Shown here piece by piece: positions 9,492-19,500 of a DNA stretch of 33,082 bases. Numbering within the stretch: the stretch's first letter is position 1; the number at the start of each line of letters is the position of its first letter. This DNA comes from Saccoglossus kowalevskii (lineage: Eukaryota; Hemichordata; Enteropneusta; Harrimaniidae). The DNA lies in the NCBI RefSeq assembly GCF_000003605.2, contig NW_003141322.1, forward strand, positions 404,810 to 437,891, given 5' to 3'. Below the pieces are notes generated by a model that saw only the letters and a list, made by a program, of their open reading frames with translations, ran no database searches and had not been told where the DNA came from. The position numbers and the translations under genes were made by a program.

Positions 9492-12400
9492 TTTAATTTT
9501 AATGAATTAATAGTATTTTACTGCCTCTTGTGTAAGCTTTCCTGAAGAGAATATTTTTTTTTAAATTACAATTATTTGTTCCATAATTACAATGCATCTG
9601 ATCACTGTTGGCTTTTTATTTTTGTTTCAGGGAATGTAATCTCTTCTCAGAGTGCAATGAAGAGTATGCTCTTTATAGTTATCATGTATGTGCACCATGT
9701 ATGACTCTTTTATTCTTGTGCATCTCCACTATAGCAATTTCCCCGGGTAGGTAGAAATATTGTCACCAACATTCCAGATTCTTTTTCAATGCATTTCTAT
9801 TAAAATGTCAAAAATGACGATTTTGTGCATGTACTATATCAATGTTGAAAAAGTGCTCATCTATTTAAAAGCATTGTATTGTCAGAGCCTGTGTTTTAGT
9901 ATTTTATGCTCTGTTGTATTTCCCAAAAGTGTATATGAAATAACCCTCCTCCCTGTTTGGAATGTTTGATTCACCCTTACCTACCGTATTTCGATATCAA
10001 ATTGAACAATTAAAAAAATGTATATATTTTTTTTATAATTAATTCATTACCGTAAATGTGTCAAGAAGTCCTCTGAAGCAACCAACATTGAGATTGTGCT
10101 GTTCTAAATGTTTTTATTGTTCTATGTACATTAAGTCAACATGTAAAAAAGTTATGATGTATGTTTCGTGTTTACACCAATGCTGTACATTTTCATCGAT
10201 TATTATTATTTATTGAAATACTTATGAACTAAATCAGCTTATCACATTCACACCAAGTTTCAAAAAATATTTAAATGTATGTGCATTGTGCTAATGTTTT
10301 TATTCAAACTGTTTTAATCAGTGTAAATATAGGTGGATATTTTACAGATGCCATTTTCGAATTTCATCTACCGTAGTCGGTCTGTTCTCGGCCACTTGCA
10401 GCTGTATATATATATATATATATATATATACTAGTATAATATTTATCTTTTTCGGTGAGTTTTTAAAAAAGTATTTTTTTGTTTTTGTTTTCACATTTTG
10501 TAATCACACCTGCATATTTTAAATGAATTGTCTAGTTCCATTAATAGGCCAAATATAAATCTATAGCTTGCTAAATTAAATATTTAAGTTTAAATGATTT
10601 TTTTTTTCATAATGTTTCCAAGTTCCACTGGAACCTTTTTATCTTATCTCAGTCATCTTGTATCTTGCCACTGATTGGCTGTATTTTCTGGATAATGTCC
10701 ATTTCAGAAACTGAAAAGCAGCCAACATTCTCAGGGTTTTAAACACTTCTTTGAAGGGAAAATAAATTTAAATGTTAAAAATACATTTTCATTAACAATA
10801 AAGAGAAATATTTCACGTAAAGTTGAACAGATGATGTTACCACAAAAGCCATTAACCCAACAAATGTTAAATTATTATTATAAAAATGCAATTTCTATAG
10901 ATGTTGAATCTTTTTGTACATGTGTTGCAAATCTTGTCAAATTATTCTGGTGTCATGATCAGATTGCTTGATATTCTGTATTTTCTATCGCATTAACTCA
11001 AGTGTAATTTATTCATAGCTTTCATTTTAAAATGACACAGCAAGCATGAATGTGAACTTTGTGCAAAAATATTGAACACTGAAGCTAGACTAAAACTCTA
11101 AAAGTAACAACACTTTACAGAAATTACAGTTTCAAATTACAATGTAACCTTACACTTTGTGACAAAACTTTACTGTATTTTCTCTATTAGTAGCGCATAC
11201 ACCTATTAAAGTGTGTCCATGGTCTAAATGATAATCCAGTGTAAAATAAATCCAATGTTTTGTTTATGTGCACTTTTTTTGAGGTGTGCATCTAATAGAG
11301 CAAATACAGTATGTTTTTACTGTAGAAAAATTCATGCTGAAATCTTTGCCAATTTGTACTACAGACTGAAGTAATTTTGTGATTTGGTTTCTCGCTGTGT
11401 TGGACATTTTAATAATTGCTTGTAAATATATAGTTATGGGAAATTATTGTGGGAAAAGAGTGGAAATTTACACCGGTAACCATCATCGACAAATGAAGTT
11501 GGGATGGTACTTTTCCCATTGGTGTCTTAGGACAGGATATTTTTGTGATGTCCCAAATATTAGGGGTCATTTCAGATCTTCTTAATTTTTACTTTTATTC
11601 TCAAAGATTGATGGGTGAATCCTTCAAAGTTCTCGAAACATTCAATATGACACATAGTACTAAAGCCCCACAACCTTAGCAGTAACTTGTACAAGTGATA
11701 TTTTTTTAGATGTTCTGCGCTTGTAAATACTAAAGTAATTTTGTCCATCTTGCGCTTAATTGTTTATTTTAAATTTGGTTGGCTATTAAGTTATTTTAAT
11801 GTGTGACATATTTTATTATTTCAGAGTAAGAACGGTACATGTCTGTTTTAATATGACTCTGAAAATAAAATGTTTTTACATCAACTTCATTGGTCTTTGT
11901 GTTTATCAGTGGATTGTGGTTGAATGCATTGCAAGCTCCTTCAGGTATAACAATCTGTCGTAATATTGAACCATCAACTAACAAAATTATGCCATTCAGT
12001 TGATAATCCGTAATAAAGTTCACTGTTCACTCCTTATAAATACAAAGAGTATTCAGTATATTCTATAGTTATATTGAATATATTTCTACAAAGTATCTTG
12101 TGTATGGACTGGAATAATCATAGCCTTGTTTCATAGTGGAATCAAAACGCAGATGCAGAATTCCAAAATATGGTTCTAAAATGAATGGGAAAGAAAAATC
12201 TTCCATAAAATGTTGAGTAAACTTAAATGTACATTTCTCTAAATTACAGAAAGTCATACAATTAATACAGGTAACTATAGATATGGTGAATAAATTCCAT
12301 TGAGATAAATAACAGAATACAGTAGGGGGTTAGAGTAAGTCAATTCAAAGCTACTTAATATAAGATTGTATCTGATTGGCTACTCAACACCTGTCGACCA

Positions 12401-12750
12401 ATCACAGAGCAGCTTGTTTATTGGCAGTTTTTTTTTTACAATGTATCAAATTTTGCCTTGTTTTTAAATAAAGGATGGATGCAGCTAACAAGTAAAAATG
12501 TGAAAAATTTAAAGCACTGCAAATTCCTAATATTTTGCTGAATAAAAAGTTCAAACAAATAAGAAAATTCAAATAAAATTTAACTGCTTATTTCCATGAA
12601 AACAATTCCCCAGTACTGATCATTTTTTAGTAATTAGTACATGTCTACATGTGTCATGCTCTGGTGCCTGGTTGTGCATATGTTCATCAATTGATCGATT
12701 CGCATTAAACAAAAACAAAAAAAGAAACCTTCTAGAATTCAGCTAAAATG
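9492..12750 (+). other. PPM1D 3' UTR candidate and intergenic DNA
   Basis: No supported gene. AATAAA motifs at 10761-10766 and 11864-11869 are possible PPM1D polyadenylation signals, neither certain. A (TA)n tract lies at about 10405-10430. Two weak minus-strand open stretches (11796-12023 and 12069-12257) are discussed under findings. The rest is AT-rich without recognised structure. Confidence 0.5.
10405..10430. repeat. (TA)n dinucleotide repeat
   Basis: Perfect TA run in the PPM1D downstream region. Confidence 0.9.
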
Positions 12751-13341
12751 ATATCTTTATCTAGTATTGGGGGGGGGAAAATACTGTCTTCACTGACAGT
12801 ATTTGATGAAATGAGCGTGGCAATCAGAAAAGGAATGGCGGAAAGCAGTAGGAAGTTTGTCAGTATTGTCATTCTAAGGTTTAATACTTAGATTTATATA
12901 TATATAAATGGCAGTTAGATATTATATATTGATTTGAATCATAAAGTACAGTGAAAAGTACGGGTCGCACCTTGTGAAATGAAACGAGTGCGGGTCAGTG
13001 CGGGTACTATCAATGCAAGTTTACCCGTACTTGTCTGAACCCTGTCGCATCACGAGGCCCATCACGATCCGCATCACGCGTCGAGTCGATGTAAACGACT
13101 GATTTCGAAGTAAAAAGATAAGCCTGGCACTGGTGGCGCATGTCCGTTTGATACGCTGCGGGACTTTCAGTGAGATGTCGCGTGTTACCCTGGTCGCATG
13201 TTTTCAAAAAATCGCTCACATAAGAGTTGCTGACAGCCAATGATTTGTAAACTACCGAGCCATATTCTGACGTCGGTAGTTAATACCAAACCATTTACCA
13301 TCGTCAGGGGACTGCGTCGATCGCGAATTCGGGATTGCAAA
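12751..13341 (+). promoter_or_regulatory. ASPA upstream region with CpG-richer 3' half
   Basis: From about 12960 the composition shifts from AT-rich to CpG-containing sequence that continues into exon 1, suggesting the promoter. A 10-bp inverted pair AAGTACGGGT / ACCCGTACTT occurs at 12956-12965 and 13023-13032. No TATA box could be fixed. Confidence 0.4.
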
Positions 13342-13589
13342 ATGGCTACTACTAGTACTACCACCACCACTACCTTGCCATCGATGAGAAAGGTCGGTAT
13401 TCTGGGCGGCACGCATGGAAACGAGTTATCGGGTGTGTACCTAGTGAAGCAGTGGTTGAAAAATAAAGCCGCGGTAACGAGAAAAAACTTTGAAACAACA
13501 GTCTGTTTAAGTAACCCACGCGCAGTTGAGAAGTGTGTGCGGTACATTGACACAGACCTCAACAGGGTGTTCACTGAAGACAATCTAAG
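13342..13589 (+). CDS. ASPA: ASPA exon 1
   Basis: Encodes residues 1-82 plus two bases of the next codon. It contains the zinc motif HGNE and the substrate-site segment RYIDTDLNR. Donor AG|GTAAGG at 13590. Confidence 0.92.
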
Positions 13590-16500
13590 GTAAGGGGGGG
13601 CTGACCAGTAGAAAACTGTGGGGAGAGGGGCAAATAGACACGAAAAAACAATTTGAAAAAAAATCCTACAAGACAAATGACTAAAAGAAAGTTGGATTTG
13701 AGTATGAAATTATATATTCCTGTGCAACAATGGAGTGGGAATCAGGGCAATTAAGTAATGAACTTTAAATCAGGCAAATGAATAGATAAGGCACAGTTGA
13801 TAAGGGTATGCTTAAATGATGTGATCTGATATACACACATCATTTGATTCAAGTCTGACCAATAGCATAGCAGAAATCCATCATGATGGCCATATACTTG
13901 CCCAGTTCCGATACTGTTATTCTAGAAATATACGTTCATTTTGTGATTTTGTTCTCAATCATTTGATTTTTATTGTAATTATGCCACAACGACATACCCT
14001 TAACTTTATCTGCCATAGTTATTTTTTAACCAAGGTTTATCAGAATGTAGACTTATAATAGCGAGTTGTGTATCCAAAACAATATATTAACAACCCTTTC
14101 AATGTTTTTTTCTTTTTTTTTGATTTTCATCACGTTTTATGTTTGTTGAAAAAAGGACATCGTTTTCATGAATGCAATATAATTTCAGACTAAATTATTG
14201 CATTGATGCAAACTATTATCAAATAAGATTCATAATATGATATTCAACTCAACTCAACTTACTTTTTCACAACCAGACTTCTTTGCTCTAATTTGTTTGC
14301 ATTTTTTTCTTATATTCTTCAATATTTCTGATCTTGAACCCTAATTTTGGAGCCAAATTTCAGTTTTTTGAATTTGTGAGGAAAAGAGGGGACTGGTGGT
14401 GAAAATCTTAATGGGAAATTATAGACCTGTACAAGAGGGTGAAAGGGGCAGGACATAAGAATTAGGGGCGCGAGATAAAAAAATTTCATAGTGAAGAATA
14501 AGGACATCTAGTTGTATTGCAATCATCTTAGATTCAAGTTTTGACTCCCATGTAAAAAGCACACATTTCTACCGTTAATTCAATAACCAATCATTACATT
14601 TCAATTAAACTTAGTACATAGATATTTTTTATAGTACAGTACATAAATAAATTCTGTCCATATTACCGAATTCTGCTGTAAATTCGCAGTGGGCCGTTAA
14701 ACGGCCATTTTGGGTTGATAAAAATATAATATGGGACCAAGAAATTGTCCAGGGTGTTTTTTTTTGTCAGTTTTTTAGGGTGTTGTTTTAATCTTTTCTG
14801 ATGCCTAAAAGTTTCACCATATTCACTGACGCCTATTCCAGAGTATTGATGTTTATTGCGAGTGGGTAAGTTTTGTTTTGACAATGAGCTATTATCACTG
14901 TAAACAATGTCAAATTATTCTTCAAATGCCTAGTTTATCATTTGAAAACAAATTATGCCGCCTTCTCGTCAAAATCCAAGCCAAAAAGATAATACAACAA
15001 CATTGGCAAATCTCTTCTGTGCTGTGTTCAATGACATTGACATATTTAAATGAGCTTTGTAATTTGAACACGTTGGCATCATCCATCATTTTAATTGGTC
15101 AATTGTTTTTTGACCTATCAGGTCAAAGAACACCTTCCTAGGTCAAAACATGGCGTATATTCATTTCTTCAGCATCAAGCGTTGAAAATGCGATCGGAAT
15201 CATTCGCTTACGATGAAATAAGTTGAAATTTATTTGCATTTCATAACAGTTCAACAAATTTATTTTTTGCACGTTATTATAATCATTACTAGGTAATAAT
15301 CAACAATTGTGAAATGCACCATGACCGGATTGCGCTACCGCGACCTTTTGCTACTAAGCAATGCAGTTGTGTTTGTTTTTATTTGGAACTTCTTTTAGAA
15401 TATACTTTTGTTACTAATAAAACAAAATAAATAATAGTATTTGGCACACGAGGTTCGTTGTCGGCGTAGGTGGATTTTTCAATGAAAATTAAGTCCCCCC
15501 AAAAATATTCGATGATGAAATTTTGAACCCCAAATAAGGGCCCACCAGCCGTGAAATCATGATTTTTTGAATGAGCGAATTTACAGCAGAATCCGGTAAT
15601 TACCAAAGTTGCATAATATTGTAACGTCATCACAATTTCTAATAAATATTAATTAATTCAATATCATCCAATCAGCAAGTACTACATTTAGAATAAGTGG
15701 GTAGTTGCAGTCGCTATGTCCTGGTGATGATTTACGCATGTATTTATAGGTGTGGACAGAGTTGAGCTTTTGAGCCAACACTATTAAGTATTATAATTTG
15801 AATAAAAGCTGATAATTTGGTGATTTCAAAAGTTTGTAAATTTAAGGTACAGTTTTCTGCTTTTCTAATTGATCAATCTAACATGGTATTCTGACATCAT
15901 AGTAAGTATAATTTAATATTAATAATTACTTCAACATCATCCAATCAGCAAACACCTTAATGTGAATATTATTCATATATTAAGTTTGCAGTATGGGTGT
16001 TGACAATGTTGAGATCTTACCGTAATCACATTCATATATTTGAATAAAAGCTGAGGGTCTGTATGTACAGTGGAATATTTATAAATACATCTATAAACTA
16101 AGATAATACTTTTTGCCATGAACTGTGGATGAGTTATAAATGTGAAGCTCTAATTCATGATATTTATATACATATTTCCTGTGTTTAGGTCCAGCCAAGA
16201 AGACAGTAATAATATGTATGAAATTAACCGTGGCAGGGAACTACATGCAATCTTTGGACCAAAGCATTCTGATGCAGCATATGATTTCCTAGTGGATCTA
16301 CACAACACCACGTCAAATATGCAAAATTCTTTAATGATACACAATACTCAGGATCCCTTTGTTGTTCAGTTAGTACGTTATATAGTTGACAAATTGAAAC
16401 ATTTAGAGTCTAATTATGTATTCATAACAGGGAACGCTTATCAAACAACTCGCACCGTGGCAAAACACGGCTTAGGTAAGTTTGTCTGTTCGGTATTTTT

Positions 16501-19500
16501 TTGTCACATATGTGGCAAATATTCCTTGTATATTTTCGTAAATGTGGTCAATGTTCACAGGTGCTTGTGTCCGACCAGTGTGGTTGACGGCTGGAAAAGT
16601 GAGAAAAAACTCCTCAGCACTTATTAATATTCATTAAAAAACATGTCAAAATACTACAGCATATGTTCTGTTGAATGCCAAAGTCATCTTTTGTTGTTTT
16701 TCACAAAATTAAACCCTATTATTTGAGAAAGTACAGAAAAATATCATAGATGAAAATAAATGTCAAATTGTGGCAGTTAACAGAATGGCAATCAAATGGT
16801 GGAATTAAACTGATCATGAAAACTGCTATCTTCCTATCAGTGTTCCTTGGAACATTCTAATACTAGTATTACTTGGAACAATCTAATATTACTTGGAACA
16901 TTCTAATATTACTTGGAACATTCTAATATTACTTGGACCAATCTAATATTACTTGGAACATTCTAATATTACTTGGAACATTCTAATATTACTTGGAACA
17001 TTCTAATATTACTTAGACCAATCTAATATTACTTGGAACATTCTAATATTACTTGGAACATTCTAATATTACTTGGAAAATTCTAATATTACTTGGGACA
17101 ATCTAATATTACTTGGAACAATCTAATATTACTTGAAACAATCTAATATTACTTGGAACATTCTAATATTACTTGGACCAATCTAATATTACTTGGAACA
17201 TTCTAATATTACTTGGAACATTCTATTATTACTTGGAACATTCTAATATTACTTGGACCAATCTAATATTACTTGGAACAATCTAATATTACTTGGACCA
17301 ATCTAATATTACTTGGAACATTCTAATATTACTTGGAACATTCTATTATTACTTGGAACATTCTAATATTACTTGGACCAATCTAATATTACTTGGAACA
17401 TTCTAATATTACTTGGAACATTCTAATATTACTTGGAACATTCTATTATTACTTGGAACATTCCAATATTACTTGGACCAATCTAATATTACTTGGAACA
17501 ATCTAATATTACTTGGACCAATCTAATATTACTTGGAACATTCTAATATTACTTGGACCAATCTAATATTACTTGGAACATTCTAATATTACTTGGAACA
17601 TTCTATTATTACTTGGAACATTCTAATATTACTTGGACCAATCTAATATTACTTGGAACATTCTAATATTACTTGCAACATTCTATTATTACTTGGAACA
17701 ATCTAATATTACTTGGAACATTCTAATATTACTTGGAACATTCTAATATTACTTGGAACATTCTAATATTACTTGGACCAATCTAATATTACTTGGACCA
17801 ATCTAATATTACTTGGAACATTCTAATATTACTTGGAACAATCTAATATTACTTGGAACATTCTAATATTACTTGGAACAATCTAATATTACTTGGAACA
17901 TTCTATTATTACTTGGAACATTCTAATATTACTTGGAACAATCTAATCGAAAGTGAAAACAAAAATGGCAAAAAATTTGCAATGTTCGAAAGTAAACTCA
18001 TAAGGAAATAGCAGTTTTCTTGATTGTTTTATTCAGATTTCATCATATTCACTCCATTGTATGTTTATTTATGCTGTCAGCCGCTTCACTACACTCTGAC
18101 TATTTGTCCCGCAACACCCCAACCAATTTGACAAAACTCTTTTCTGAAAGTTTGTGGTGATAGAATGAATATTTTTTAAAACACGAAGACTTTAACCACT
18201 CATAGCTGTGATTCCACAGGGTAAACATTTACAAAACTCCAAACCAATACTTTACCATACTATAAATTTCCAAATATAAAATATGGTTGCTTTGATCCAA
18301 AGATTGCATTTAGTTAATAAAATGAGTAGCTATGGTGCTTTAGTGTAACACCCATAATTGTAAGTGGCTTCTTGTAAATGTCGAGTTCCATACCACATCA
18401 AGTCCATCATTTGCATAAATTGGTTCTAGTTAATTGACCTAATTCACAAATGGTCACTGAGAGTGAGAAAGCTTCATAACTTGCTTTTGTTCAAAAAGTT
18501 TTCCATTCTCTGCCCCTCCAAATCAGAAAAACTGTTCTAAAAACCGTAAATAGATCAGGGGAACAGAGAACAAGACGACGAAAGACTGGAACACTATGGG
18601 GGGGGGGGGGTGTTGTATAGGGGGTTATAAGTGCTGACTACTAATAGCTAATTCATGATCTGATATCAGCTTGGCCAAATTTTTTGACTCCCATGTGCGA
18701 AGCACGTAATATCAGTCTTTGCAGTTAGTGTGTCTGCATGTATGCATGTCAGACTGTTCCACTACTATCTCAAGAACCACTCATTGGATTTTGATGAAAC
18801 TTGATACATGGATGCTCTGAACATATGCGCAGATTTGATTAGTTTTTGGTAATAATCCGTGGATACTAATTACCTAATTTGCATAATGATTAGTCAATTT
18901 TGGGTTTTTCCACTGATATCTCAAGTACTAATCATCACATTTCAATGAAACTTGGTACATAGATGTCATATGACACTGCACAGACCTGATAGTTTTTATG
19001 GTAATATCAGTACATACAATTACCTAATTTGCATAATTAATTAATTTTCAGCTTTTGATATAAGTAGTGAGCATTGAATTTCAATGAAACTTGGTACTAT
19101 GCAGAGATTGTTTCGGATAAATAATTGTGCATATTAATTACCTAATTTGCATAATTAATTTTCAGCTTTTTTACTGATATCTAAAATACTAATCATCACA
19201 NNNNNNNNNNNNNNNNNNNNNNNNNNNNNNNNNNNNNNNNNNNNNNNNNNNNNNNNNNNNNNNNNNNNNNNNNNNNNNNNNNNNNNNNNNNNNNNNNNNN
19301 NNNNNNNNNNNNNNNNNNNNNNNNNNNNNNNNNNNNNNNNNNNNNNNNNNNNNNNNNNNNNNNNNNNNAGGACAATAGACAGACCTCGATAATTGTTGGT
19401 TAAAATCTGTACATATTAATTACCTAATTTGCATAATTAACCAATTTTAAGCTTTCACACTGATATCTAAAGTACTAATTATTCCATTTCAATGAAACTT

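Larger units (their letters stand above)
13590..16188 (+). other. ASPA intron 1
   Basis: Non-coding. It holds a short copy of the CTCCCATGT repeat family (about 14540-14630), a 939-bp TIR element (14662-15600) and an imperfect duplication (about 15615-15810 and 15893-16055). Confidence 0.8.

Noticed and set aside
9618-9660. Acceptor-like TTTTGTTTCAG after the PPM1D stop
   Set aside because: The coding frame ends at 9491 without a donor before it that would use this acceptor. At most it is a 3' UTR intron; no support.
13240-13341. In-frame ATG at 13240 as ASPA start
   Set aside because: It would add 34 residues (basic, no motif) absent from the family. The ATG at 13342 gives the usual family length and has a good context (CAAAATGG).
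16849-17947. CRISPR-like array
   Set aside because: Units are contiguous 20-bp repeats with no spacers, in an intron of an animal gene; this is a satellite.
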